A DNA stretch of 64,000 bases from a bacterium (GTDB lineage Bacteria; Bacteroidota; Ignavibacteria; Ignavibacteriales; Ignavibacteriaceae). Below the pieces are notes generated by a model. The model made no database searches. It was given only the letters and a program-made list of their open reading frames with translations, and was not told where the DNA came from. Positions 38,996 through 46,892 of this stretch are shown one piece after another. The stretch lies in assembly GCA_016716565.1 (NCBI GenBank), contig JADJWC010000001.1, positions 186,001 through 250,000 on the forward strand. Reading direction: 5' to 3'. How positions within the stretch are numbered: the stretch's first letter is position 1; each line of letters opens with the position of its first letter. The translations under genes were made by a program, and so were the position numbers.

Positions 38996-39454
38996 ATGAA
39001 AACATTAAAAGAATTTTTACTTCCATCAATTAAAATTGAAAATACAATTAACCTTTCTTTTTCAGACCTTAAAACGCAAGGTATGGTGGTTCCCGACTGC
39101 TACTATATCATACTTGATGAAACAACGCGGCAATCGACTCAATTAATTAATTTAAAATTAAATCTTTTTATGGATGCTTCGGGAGATTATTTCCTTATTG
39201 TAGATGAAAGCTCCGAGCCAGCACGCTGGAATGACCCGGGCGACATGTCAACTTACTTTAACAATCGGATAGAACAACTGAATTCAAAGAAAAAAAATAT
39301 CATTGTCACCTCCGAAATTATTTCAGATGAATTTATGCTAATTCAGTTTTATGTGTTTGCCGGAAAGGGTAGGTTTGCAGATATACTTGCCTTGATCAAA
39401 AAAATAAAAAAACAGATTACAGATTTTCGCGAAGGATATCAATCACTGAATTAA
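38996..39454 (+). CDS. Hypothetical protein
   Basis: 152 residues from the ATG at 38996. A longer frame from 38957 would begin inside the terminator hairpin and is rejected. The protein has mixed alpha/beta character (VVPDCYYIILDETTRQSTQL, then LFMDASGDYFLIVDESSEPA) with a basic C-terminus (ALIKKIKKQITDFREGYQSL). It is not recognised. With no signal peptide or membrane span it should be cytoplasmic. It follows the coiled-coil gene across a terminator, so it may have its own promoter or receive read-through. Confidence 0.6.
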   Translation: MKTLKEFLLPSIKIENTINLSFSDLKTQGMVVPDCYYIILDETTRQSTQLINLKLNLFMDASGDYFLIVDESSEPARWNDPGDMSTYFNNRIEQLNSKKKNIIVTSEIISDEFMLIQFYVFAGKGRFADILALIKKIKKQITDFREGYQSLN

Positions 39455-39847
39455 TTTACTGCTCAGCTCAATTCAGAAATAAATTTATCTTCAAGCACAT
39501 ATTTTAGCTTGTGTGAGCTTTTGATTCTACTCTGATTAATTTCCTTAATCATTCATGGTTTTATTACTGCAATTTGTGAAATGTTTACCCATGTTCGAAG
39601 AAGAAGAAGTGAAAAAAATAACTTTAAATATTTCTATTAGGAAAAGCAACTTTCAGTTGGATCCCATTTAAAAATATGCACTGGGGACACTGGCGATCAT
39701 AAATTAAACTTCATTTTTACAGAACCCCCAACACAAATTCCCAAAACAAAATACAGTCTCTAATAAAAATTTTTTTAGTCCTAATTTTTCAGAGTTTATT
39801 GTTTTTAATCTTATTAGTTTTTATCCTTTATAAAGGAGAATTGAAAA
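39455..39847. other. Intergenic region of 393 bp
   Basis: No coding frame and no RNA gene recognised. A weak hairpin (AAGCACA with TGTGTGAGCTT, around 39494-39518) is the only structure seen. It ends in a good ribosome site (AAAGGAG) for the gene at 39848. Confidence 0.5.
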
Positions 39848-40084
39848 ATGATTACAAAAGAAGAAGCCATAATAATTCTTGGAGCCAAAGATGAAACGGA
39901 AGGTGTTGATGCAGAATACATCTGGATTGAAAAAAGATTTGGCAAACAAAATATTAACTGGGAGCTGATTGATCAGGAGCTGGTTGATGATGGGGATAAA
40001 CAATACGATATTTTAAGAATCAAATTTCCTGATGGAAAGATTGAAGAATTCTGGTTTGATATCACGGATTTTTATGGGAAGTAA
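39848..40084 (+). CDS. Small acidic hypothetical protein
   Basis: 78 residues, acidic, preceded by AAAGGAGAATTG, a good ribosome site. It starts with a helix (MITKEEAIIILGA), has an amphipathic middle and ends with beta-rich KIEEFWFDITDFYGK. Not recognised. It faces the convergent gene at 40118. Small acidic proteins in accessory islands are sometimes DNA mimics or anti-restriction factors, but nothing specific supports that here. Confidence 0.6.
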   Translation: MITKEEAIIILGAKDETEGVDAEYIWIEKRFGKQNINWELIDQELVDDGDKQYDILRIKFPDGKIEEFWFDITDFYGK

Positions 40085-40117
40085 AAAAAGGAGAGCAGCT
40101 ACCCCCCTTCTTTTTGA

Positions 40118-40582
40118 TCATTGGAGACTATTACCATTGATCTTACTTCTCGCAATGAATAGTGTTACAGCAAGCGATTTGGCGTCCATAAGTCCGCCGA
40201 GTTCATTTTGTATTCTCACTGCATCTCTGCAAGAACTCAGCATTAGTTCATAATAATTATCATCAGGGATTTTGTTGTTTTGTGTCACTGGACTATCAGC
40301 ATTGTTTTGCAAAACCTTGACATCAAATGAGGTTACAATTTTGCTTCCTTTCTGCTCGGCTCGTTTACAGATTTCAACTTTATCACCGCGCTTCAGATCT
40401 TTCAGTTTCTCGTGGACTTCCTTATCAGGAAAGAAGCTGTATTCTTCTCCGTTTCCATTACGAACTGAGTAAAGGTAATATTCTCCATAGCGTGATGTTC
40501 CTATAAGAGGCTGATCCTGAAGAAGCTCAATTCTAACTGATCGATTTAGCTCAAGTTCCAGTTTCGGTTTCTTCTCTGGCAT
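40118..40582 (-). CDS. Hypothetical protein, possible OB-fold
   Basis: 154 residues, last gene of the minus-strand operon. Residues 10-95 alternate short beta strands (SVRIELLQDQ, YGEYYLYSVRNGNGEEYSFF, RGDKVEICKRAEQKGSKIVT), which suggests an OB-fold-like nucleic-acid binding barrel. The C-terminal 55 residues are helical and include a repeated-Ala stretch (MDAKSLAVTLFIARSK). It overlaps the start-side Gam-like gene by 32 bases, so it is probably translated with it. Fold assignment is tentative. Confidence 0.55.
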   Translation of the reverse strand: MPEKKPKLELELNRSVRIELLQDQPLIGTSRYGEYYLYSVRNGNGEEYSFFPDKEVHEKLKDLKRGDKVEICKRAEQKGSKIVTSFDVKVLQNNADSPVTQNNKIPDDNYYELMLSSCRDAVRIQNELGGLMDAKSLAVTLFIARSKINGNSLQ

Positions 40583-41075
40583 TTTCTTCTCCGTTTAGTT
40601 TATATGAAAATTCAATTTCACCTTCAATAACTTTCACTCCTTTCGGTGTTGGTCTAGTCTTAACGTGATTTTTTATCGCAACAAGATTTGGTTTAGCTTG
40701 CTCTGGTATGACAGTTAACCATTCAGGACGAGCATTCTTCAGAAACAATTCGAGGTCCTCAACTTCAATCCGATCTGGTTTTTTGTGCATCTTCAGAATA
40801 CCATTAGGAAGATTTACTGTCTTCTCACCGGTTTCTTTTATGAATAACTCAAGCTTCTTTGATAAGAACTCTATCCTCGAGGCAAGTGAACTGTTTCTCG
40901 AAAGTGCCCAGTTCTTAATTATTTCTCTTTCTCTTGCAGCTTGCTCAAAGTTGATTTGTATTTGTTTTTCCAACTGCGAAATTTCAATCAGCATCAGGTC
41001 AGCAAATTCCCTCGATAGCTTTTGTTCTTTCTCTTCTGCCTCTTTCAGAAGCTCATCAATAAAATCACTTTCCAT
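40551..41075 (-). CDS. gam: Mu Gam-like host-nuclease inhibitor
   Basis: 174 residues from the ATG at 41075, which has GGGGAAT just upstream. An N-terminal coiled coil (EAEEKEQKLSREFADLMLIE and on to residue 85) is followed by KTVNLPNGILKMHKKPDRIE and PTPKGVKVIEGEIEFSYKL. This layout matches the Mu Gam family, Ku-like proteins that bind DNA ends and block RecBCD-type exonucleases. It would protect the element's DNA when linear. Length fits the family. It lies downstream of the amidoligase/amidotransferase genes in the same direction, after a gap of 115 bases. Confidence 0.75.
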   Translation of the reverse strand: MESDFIDELLKEAEEKEQKLSREFADLMLIEISQLEKQIQINFEQAAREREIIKNWALSRNSSLASRIEFLSKKLELFIKETGEKTVNLPNGILKMHKKPDRIEVEDLELFLKNARPEWLTVIPEQAKPNLVAIKNHVKTRPTPKGVKVIEGEIEFSYKLNGEENAREETETGT

Positions 41076-41190
41076 TTTTATTCCCCACAATTATGATTTT
41101 AACAACCGCTTCTGCTACAATTAACAAAATTGTTAACACATCGATCATTTCTTATCTCCTTTCCCGCCGAATATTTCTTTCAACAGCTTT

Positions 41191-41373
41191 TCAACCAACT
41201 CTGCTATCAATTGAAATAAGTCTTTCTCCTTTTTCATCGTTTCTTTTCCTTTCTAAATATTCTTCGATTGCTTCATTAACTATTATTGTCATCGGTTTCT
41301 TTTTTGGCAGTGAATGCTTTAGGAGGTAGAGCTTCCTTACCAGTTCTTTTTTTATCTTCGGGCTATATGACAT
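41191..41373 (-). CDS. Small ribbon-helix-helix-like protein
   Basis: 60 residues from the ATG at 41373, chosen because GGAGG lies just upstream; a longer frame begins 15 bases earlier. The core (LPKKKPMTIIVNEAIEEYLE, then RKRN) looks like a ribbon-helix-helix DNA-binding fold. It overlaps the amidotransferase gene end by 11 bases, so it belongs to the same transcript. It may regulate the operon. The family call is from pattern only. Confidence 0.55.
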   Translation of the reverse strand: MSYSPKIKKELVRKLYLLKHSLPKKKPMTIIVNEAIEEYLERKRNDEKGERLISIDSRVG

Positions 41374-42253
41374 ACAAATCCTCCTCATTTATTTTCATTC
41401 CGCACACTTCACATTTATTAAAGAGCTTTCCTTCACGGTAGCTTGTCTTGCAGTAGCACCAGGGACATTCGATCATTATTTCATCATCATAATCAGGGTA
41501 ATGGAACTTCCTCTCAAACCATCGATCTCTTGAATAATATTTTTGATAGTTTTCAACTCCATCTGCATTGATGGTCAGGCAATGATTGTTCTGCATCTCA
41601 TAGCTGTGATAACTGCCTTCACCAAGATTAAATCCTCTGGATGAAACGCTTTCAATTCTTAGAGCTTGTTTCATTATGTCTCGTTCAGAACAGAAGTATA
41701 GAATGTCATCACGGCTGTCATAGTAAAGATCGATCGGATTGTCCTTCTTGATGAGAATCAGTTTCTCGGGGTCGTTTTTATCAATTACAGCAACTGCAAA
41801 TGATCCATCTATTCTGTCGAAGAGCCTTTTGATTTTATCTCCACGTAATCGCATTGACAGAAGATGAAGTAAACTCTCTGAATCTACTTCTCCATCCCTA
41901 TTCTTTTTGCCAAATATTTCCTTATCGTTATGAATGATTCCATTGTGGACGAGTGCAATTCCATTTTTACTGAATAAGGGATGATTGTTAGCATTATTCT
42001 TCTCATCTCCCTGAGTTTTCATTCTGCAGTGAAGTATCATAACCTTTGGAATAGCAAGCTTCTTCCATTCATCTGTCTTTATCATATCGGATGATTTGAT
42101 TGGTGCTTTATGAACCACAAGCTCATCACCATCTATAAACGCATATCCCAATGCATCACGACCTCGAGATTCTAAAAGACTAAACATAGTTGTTATTTTT
42201 TCTTTATCCGGGGCCTTATTACTAAAACAGTAAAATCCCATAATACCACACAT
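41363..42253 (-). CDS. Class II glutamine amidotransferase with C-terminal zinc ribbon
   Basis: 296 residues. An Ntn-hydrolase glutaminase: the nucleophile is Cys2, exposed after removal of Met1 (MCGIMGF), and the glutamine-binding residues are in HCRMKT (75-80), HNG (103-105) and GEVDSESLLH (121-130). Such domains release ammonia from glutamine for a partner enzyme. No synthase domain (as in GlmS, PurF or AsnB) follows; the C-terminus has a zinc ribbon instead (CPWC at 263-266 and CEVC at 281-284). The partner is probably the amidoligase encoded two genes upstream, so the pair could form amides or modify peptides. Phage-type amidoligases have been described with class II amidotransferases. 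The substrate is unknown. Confidence 0.82.
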   Translation of the reverse strand: MCGIMGFYCFSNKAPDKEKITTMFSLLESRGRDALGYAFIDGDELVVHKAPIKSSDMIKTDEWKKLAIPKVMILHCRMKTQGDEKNNANNHPLFSKNGIALVHNGIIHNDKEIFGKKNRDGEVDSESLLHLLSMRLRGDKIKRLFDRIDGSFAVAVIDKNDPEKLILIKKDNPIDLYYDSRDDILYFCSERDIMKQALRIESVSSRGFNLGEGSYHSYEMQNNHCLTINADGVENYQKYYSRDRWFERKFHYPDYDDEIMIECPWCYCKTSYREGKLFNKCEVCGMKINEEDLYVI

Positions 42254-42298
42254 TGGTAATTTTCTCCTTCATTTAATTTTTTAATTAGTGGTGAGTAG

Positions 42299-42898
42299 CT
42301 AAACTGGAACTGTTTCTTTAACAGTTGTAATTGATTTGATCAGTTCAACAATTTGTTGTTGATTATACTTACGAAGTGAAAGACTTAATCCAAGACGATT
42401 ACATCCTGGTGTTGATACAACAGTTACTTGTATGTTGTGAATCAGAACATATTGCTGAACAGGCTCAAATAAATCAGAACTTGCTGATATCTGATATTCA
42501 TCTCTATCTACAAGACCAAAGAGGTAAATAGGAGTATCTACCAAACCGACTTTATCCTTAATTGTTTTTAGAAGCAGATCCTTGTCGTTTATGAAGATTG
42601 GTCGCCTTGTTTCTAATTTTCCTTGCAGCCAAGATCGAGATAATCTAATTACTAATTCCCGATCTGATTCTGATACTGGTGGATTATCTGGAGAATCCTC
42701 ATCAATATTGTCCTCGAAACATTCTGAACATAGTGGATCTCCGGAAGAATCATACATGGTTGATTCTCTTCTAATAACACCATCACATCTTGAACAGTAA
42801 TTATATAACTCATCGAAACATTCTTCGCAAAATGGTTCTTCGTTAGCCCATCTTACTTCATTATCGTTAATGGGTTCGTCACAATTTGTGCAGTGCAT
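42299..42898 (-). CDS. LIM-like double zinc-finger protein
   Basis: 199 residues. Four CxxC pairs (Cys3/6, 24/27, 35/38, 57/60) with LIM-like spacing (CTNCDEPI, CEECFDELYNYCSRC, CSECFEDN) form two treble-clef zinc fingers. The remaining 135 residues are an alpha/beta domain of unknown family that includes a conserved-looking VQQYVLIHNIQVTVVSTPGC. It starts one base after the amidoligase stop, a tightly coupled arrangement, so it may be a substrate adaptor or scaffold of the amidoligase system. This role is inference. Confidence 0.7.
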   Translation of the reverse strand: MHCTNCDEPINDNEVRWANEEPFCEECFDELYNYCSRCDGVIRRESTMYDSSGDPLCSECFEDNIDEDSPDNPPVSESDRELVIRLSRSWLQGKLETRRPIFINDKDLLLKTIKDKVGLVDTPIYLFGLVDRDEYQISASSDLFEPVQQYVLIHNIQVTVVSTPGCNRLGLSLSLRKYNQQQIVELIKSITTVKETVPV

Positions 42899-42899
42899 A

Positions 42900-43607
42900 T
42901 CAAGCTACCCTCCTCAAGGACCAGTTCGGAAGTATATCCTGATTCCAGTTTAGTTTTTTGCTTAACAGAGTGTCAAGTTCTTTAAGTCCTTCTTCACAAT
43001 CTGGTGGGATTGTATGAAGATTGTGCTTTAATTGTTTTAGAAATGTGCAGCTGTGATGTCCGTTCTTTAGTTCAGAGAAATTTATTTTATCTTCGAGCAC
43101 TCCGATTACTGCAAGTTTTGCTAAAGTTAAATGAACAAGTGTAACAGAAGGGGAGAGAAGAAAACTTCCTGGTGTTCTGTATTCAAAACCATAATGTTTT
43201 TTACGATACGCTCCACGCTTGCCATAACCAGACCTTTCTCTTTTCTGTCTTTGCAATTTATCATCGATGCAATTTGAAAAACTACCGAGAACAACATCGA
43301 GTGCTTCGATAATTTCTGTTGTTGATTCGACTGAAAAATGAGTATGACCTCCAATGGCATAACTGTCTACAAAATGTCCAGCATAAAATTCTAAATCTGG
43401 TGCTTTACTGTGCCCGTAATCTAATATCTTATAGATCTTTGAAGTGAGATCAACAGGTGATACCGAAAAACCCGGGCGTAATTCCGCCGTTGACTCGCAT
43501 CCATCAAGACCAAATGAAGATTGTGATTTGAAATAGTTATGAGCAGGAACAAATTGTCCGTTGCGATGACAGATCAGCTCTGGATCGCAGCCGATGGTGA
43601 AAGACAT
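42900..43607 (-). CDS. phiEco32-type COOH-NH2 amidoligase (type 2)
   Basis: 235 residues. Matches the type 2 COOH-NH2 ligases first noted in phiEco32-like phages, a branch of the glutamine-synthetase/GCS fold that uses ATP to join a carboxylate to an amine. Signature residues: GCDPEL (6-11), FGLDGCESTAELRP (32-45, with Glu42 and Arg44), IGGHTHF (85-91), YGKRGAYR (128-135) and YGFEYRTPGS (139-148). It is first in a minus-strand operon with a zinc-finger protein and a class II amidotransferase. A peptide, protein or small-molecule modification is predicted, but the target cannot be read from the sequence. The 231 bases before it separate it from the divergent restriction operon. Confidence 0.8.
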   Translation of the reverse strand: MSFTIGCDPELICHRNGQFVPAHNYFKSQSSFGLDGCESTAELRPGFSVSPVDLTSKIYKILDYGHSKAPDLEFYAGHFVDSYAIGGHTHFSVESTTEIIEALDVVLGSFSNCIDDKLQRQKRERSGYGKRGAYRKKHYGFEYRTPGSFLLSPSVTLVHLTLAKLAVIGVLEDKINFSELKNGHHSCTFLKQLKHNLHTIPPDCEEGLKELDTLLSKKLNWNQDILPNWSLRRVA

Positions 43608-43838
43608 AGTAAACTCCTTTTTTAGTAAAAGAATAGATATCTACTCTTTGCTTATACCTGAAAATGGGAAGAGTGCAAATGTCAATCCTACATAAAAATC
43701 TTTTACTTAAACAAGAGGATTCTTTATTTTTACAGATAAAATTACAGACACACAGCATTACAATTTGATTGGGGATCTTCCTAAGTTCCGAGTTGGTGGC
43801 TAACGCGAAATAGATTCTTTAAGATATAGTAGCGTTTA

Positions 43839-45323
43839 ATGAACAATAAAATCACACTCTCACAATTAGAGCAATACCTTTCCAAGGCAGCCTGGATTCT
43901 TAAAGGACCAGTGGACGCGTCCGATTTCAAAGTATACATCTTCCCATTGTTATTCTTCAAAAGAATCTCTGATGTTTATGATGAGGAATACAAGCAAGCG
44001 TTGGAAGAATCTAAGGGTGATAAAGAGTATGCTGCACTTCCGGAATTTCATCGTTTTGTAATTCCTAAAAAATGTCATTGGGATGATGTTAGAGAAGTTA
44101 CGGTAAATGTCGGTCTAGCATTGGAAAAAGCATTTCGCGGAATTGAACAAGCAAACCTTGAACATCTTTATGGTATATTCGGAGATGCTCAATGGAGTAA
44201 TAAAAACAAACTCACCGATAGATTACTTATAGATTTAATTGAACACTTCTCACAATATAATTTGTCTAACTCTAATGTGGATCCCGACTTATTAGGACAA
44301 GCATATGAATACCTCATAAAACATTTTGCTGATTTGACAAACAAAAAGGCTGGTGAATTCTATACACCAAGATCTGTTGTGCATTTAATGGGACTCATAA
44401 CTGATGTTAAAGAAGGTGAAACTGTATATGATCCTGCTTGTGGAACAGGTGGAATGCTGCTTGAATCAATTAACCATTTAAAAGAAAATAAAAAAGATTA
44501 TAGGACACTTAGATTATTTGGGCAGGAAAAAAATCTTACATCTGCTTCGATAGCAAAGATGAATATGTTTCTTCACGGAATAGAAGATTTTCAAATTGTC
44601 CGTGGCGATACTTTAAGAAACCCCGCTTTCTTTGAAGGTGATAATCTTAAGACTTTTGACTGCGTTGTAGCTAATCCACCATTCTCATTAAAAGCCTGGG
44701 GTGCTGAACAATGGACTAATGATCCATATGGTCGAAACATTGCTGGTGTTCCTCCAAAAGGTAATGGTGACTTGGCGTGGGTTCAGCACATGATCAAATC
44801 GATGAAGCCCACATCAGGAAGAATGACAGTTGTTTTACCGCATGGAGCTTTATTTAGGAAAGGTGCAGAAGGAAAGATTCGAAAGACTTTAATTGAGATG
44901 GATTTACTTGAATCAGTTATTGGTTTGGGTCCTAATATTTTTTACGGGACTCCATTAGCGCCTTGCATATTAACTTTTAGCAAAAAGAAAAGCAGTGATA
45001 AGCAAAATAAAGTTTTGTTCATTGATGCTGCTGATCAGATAAGAATCGGTCGAGCTCAGAACTTTCTTGAACCAGAACACGTGAATAAAATTTATAAATG
45101 GTTTTCTGAGTTTAAGGATGTTGAGAATTATGTAAAGGTTGTTTCATTTGATCGGATCGAAGAGAATGAATTTAATCTTAACATTCCTCTATATGTTGAA
45201 AAAATAATTGAAGACAATCGTCCAACGGTTGAGGAAGCACTTAAAGACTTGAAAATTGCTTGGGAAGATTGTCTAAAAGCTGAAGAATATTTTCTCGAAG
45301 AATTGAAAGAATTTGTCAAATGA
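43839..45323 (+). CDS. hsdM: Type I restriction-modification DNA methyltransferase HsdM (first copy)
   Basis: 494 residues, normal for HsdM. N-terminal HsdM_N region (SQLEQYLSKAAWILKGPVDA), then an N6-adenine methyltransferase domain: SAM motif DPACGTGG (198-205) and catalytic NPPF (279-282). It methylates adenine in the recognition site together with an HsdS specificity subunit. It is one of two different HsdM genes in this operon, roughly half identical by eye to the copy at 46873. Its stop overlaps the start of a SIR2-like gene by four bases. No own hsdS follows, so it either shares HsdS with the second copy or acts with the two genes next to it. Confidence 0.93.
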   Translation: MNNKITLSQLEQYLSKAAWILKGPVDASDFKVYIFPLLFFKRISDVYDEEYKQALEESKGDKEYAALPEFHRFVIPKKCHWDDVREVTVNVGLALEKAFRGIEQANLEHLYGIFGDAQWSNKNKLTDRLLIDLIEHFSQYNLSNSNVDPDLLGQAYEYLIKHFADLTNKKAGEFYTPRSVVHLMGLITDVKEGETVYDPACGTGGMLLESINHLKENKKDYRTLRLFGQEKNLTSASIAKMNMFLHGIEDFQIVRGDTLRNPAFFEGDNLKTFDCVVANPPFSLKAWGAEQWTNDPYGRNIAGVPPKGNGDLAWVQHMIKSMKPTSGRMTVVLPHGALFRKGAEGKIRKTLIEMDLLESVIGLGPNIFYGTPLAPCILTFSKKKSSDKQNKVLFIDAADQIRIGRAQNFLEPEHVNKIYKWFSEFKDVENYVKVVSFDRIEENEFNLNIPLYVEKIIEDNRPTVEEALKDLKIAWEDCLKAEEYFLEELKEFVK

Positions 45324-46450
45324 ACACTGATGCAATAAAAACCGTTTTCTTTTTAGGTGCAGGATTTTCCTGTGCTGCTGGTGCACCAAGTCAAAAAGAA
45401 CTTCTTGGCAAAGTATTGAATTATTCAGGAAATGATTATGGGAATCCAATACAAGAATATAAAACTAAGTTAAAAAAATATTTAAGAGATGCTTTCAGCT
45501 TGGATGAAGCCAAGATGAAGAATTTTAATCTTGAAGATTTTTATACTCCAGTTGATAAATGTATTGCGCAAAATTTATCATTCCGGGGTTATTCAGTAGA
45601 GCACACAAAAAAGATAAGAAATATCTTATCAACATTGATAGCAATTGTTATCGAATCAGAATTATCAAATTCGCAAGAAAACAAAACCTATTTAGATAAA
45701 TTTGTCACAACTATCCTCGATCATAAAAAAGAAAAACCCTCCACTGATCATGTTTCTATTATAACAACTAACTGGGATATCTTATTAGATAGAAGATTCT
45801 TTTTAGTATTGAAGGAACCAGGACATAAGGGGGCGCTTGATTATGGAACCTTTGTAGTTGGACTTAAGGAAGGTTTGATTCCTCCGCTCGTTGCTTTAAC
45901 TAGGGGAATGTTTACAATCAAACTCCTGAAAATACATGGTTCACTCAATTGGTTAAAATGTCCAAGTTGTAACAGATTATTTGTTAACCCTGAAAGCAAA
46001 GTAGGTATACCAGAGTACGATTTGAATTTGAAATGCAGATTTTGTGCGAAAGTATATAGATTAGAAACAAATGATTATGGATTGGATTTGGAACCGCAAA
46101 TTATTTATCCAACGTTTTTGAAAGATTTTTCAAACATTCATTTCAATCAAATATGGGAAGCGGTTGCAACCGAACTTACGGAGGCAACAAGAATAATATT
46201 TATTGGATATTCTTTTCAACAAGCAGATTACGAGATAAGACAGTTACTTTCCAGAAAAGTCCCAGACAATTGTGAAATACACTGTGTGCTAAAACAACCA
46301 GATTTGTTTCATACCTCCGGCGGTCAATCTTTATCACCAGTAGAAGAGAGATATATTAACTTTTTTGGAAGGAGAAAAATAAGATTTAATTATACTGGTG
46401 TCAGGAAATTTGTAAATGATCATCTACCACAAATAAATTTTTCCAGCTAA
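45320..46450 (+). CDS. SIR2-like protein with internal zinc ribbon (putative defence NADase)
   Basis: 376 residues. Rossmann start VFFLGAGFSCAAGAPS (9-24), the NAD-site motif TTNWD (149-153), catalytic-type histidine in HGSLNW (206-211) and a C-terminal GYSFQQADYEI (296-306) are typical of the SIR2_2 family. A zinc ribbon (CPSC 214-217, CRFC 239-242) follows the histidine, as in deacetylase-type sirtuins. Many SIR2 proteins in phage-defence systems deplete NAD+ to stop infection. This gene starts within the HsdM stop codon (ATGA overlap), so it is translated with it and may act when restriction is compromised. That role is inference. Confidence 0.8.
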   Translation: MNTDAIKTVFFLGAGFSCAAGAPSQKELLGKVLNYSGNDYGNPIQEYKTKLKKYLRDAFSLDEAKMKNFNLEDFYTPVDKCIAQNLSFRGYSVEHTKKIRNILSTLIAIVIESELSNSQENKTYLDKFVTTILDHKKEKPSTDHVSIITTNWDILLDRRFFLVLKEPGHKGALDYGTFVVGLKEGLIPPLVALTRGMFTIKLLKIHGSLNWLKCPSCNRLFVNPESKVGIPEYDLNLKCRFCAKVYRLETNDYGLDLEPQIIYPTFLKDFSNIHFNQIWEAVATELTEATRIIFIGYSFQQADYEIRQLLSRKVPDNCEIHCVLKQPDLFHTSGGQSLSPVEERYINFFGRRKIRFNYTGVRKFVNDHLPQINFSS

Positions 46451-46466
46451 TGTCCAAAAAAACATT

Positions 46467-46892
46467 ATGAAAAAATCAACTGGAGAAAATATTCCAATTG
46501 CAGAGCAATTACCATTTGATTTCAAGAACAAAGAGTTATCGCTTAGCGGATGGGGAAGAGTTGATTTTTATTGTGAAATAGATGATATCCTAATTTTTTT
46601 AGAAGTTGAAAGAGAACAGCGACATCCGAATACTAATGTGCTTAAAATCTGGCCTTTCTTGGAGGAACATTCACAATTAAAAATTTTTCTAATTCAAATA
46701 TTTATGGAGAGTAAAAAGAAAGTTTCCCCTAATAGATTAAAACTTTGTCGTTATGTTGGACAAAAATTAGAAGAATTGTTTCCAGATAGGTGCAGATATT
46801 ATTCGTTTAATTGGGCGACAGGTGTTCAGAGTCATACAAATAATATTTTAACGAAATACTCCGAATTGAAGAATGACCCAACAACAACTTGA
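46467..46892 (+). CDS. Hypothetical protein, possible PD-(D/E)xK nuclease-like fold
   Basis: 141 residues. The stretch WGRVDFYCEIDDILIFLEVE (30-49) followed by REQRHPN has the spacing of a PD-(D/E)xK core (Asp, then E-x-E with Arg/Gln in place of the usual Lys), and a C-terminal part has aromatic residues (RCRYYSFNWA). Catalytic competence is uncertain because the Lys of the motif is absent. It lies 16 bases after the SIR2 gene and overlaps the second hsdM by 20 bases, so it is translated in the same operon and may be the effector partner of SIR2 or an accessory to the restriction system. Confidence 0.5.
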   Translation: MKKSTGENIPIAEQLPFDFKNKELSLSGWGRVDFYCEIDDILIFLEVEREQRHPNTNVLKIWPFLEEHSQLKIFLIQIFMESKKKVSPNRLKLCRYVGQKLEELFPDRCRYYSFNWATGVQSHTNNILTKYSELKNDPTTT

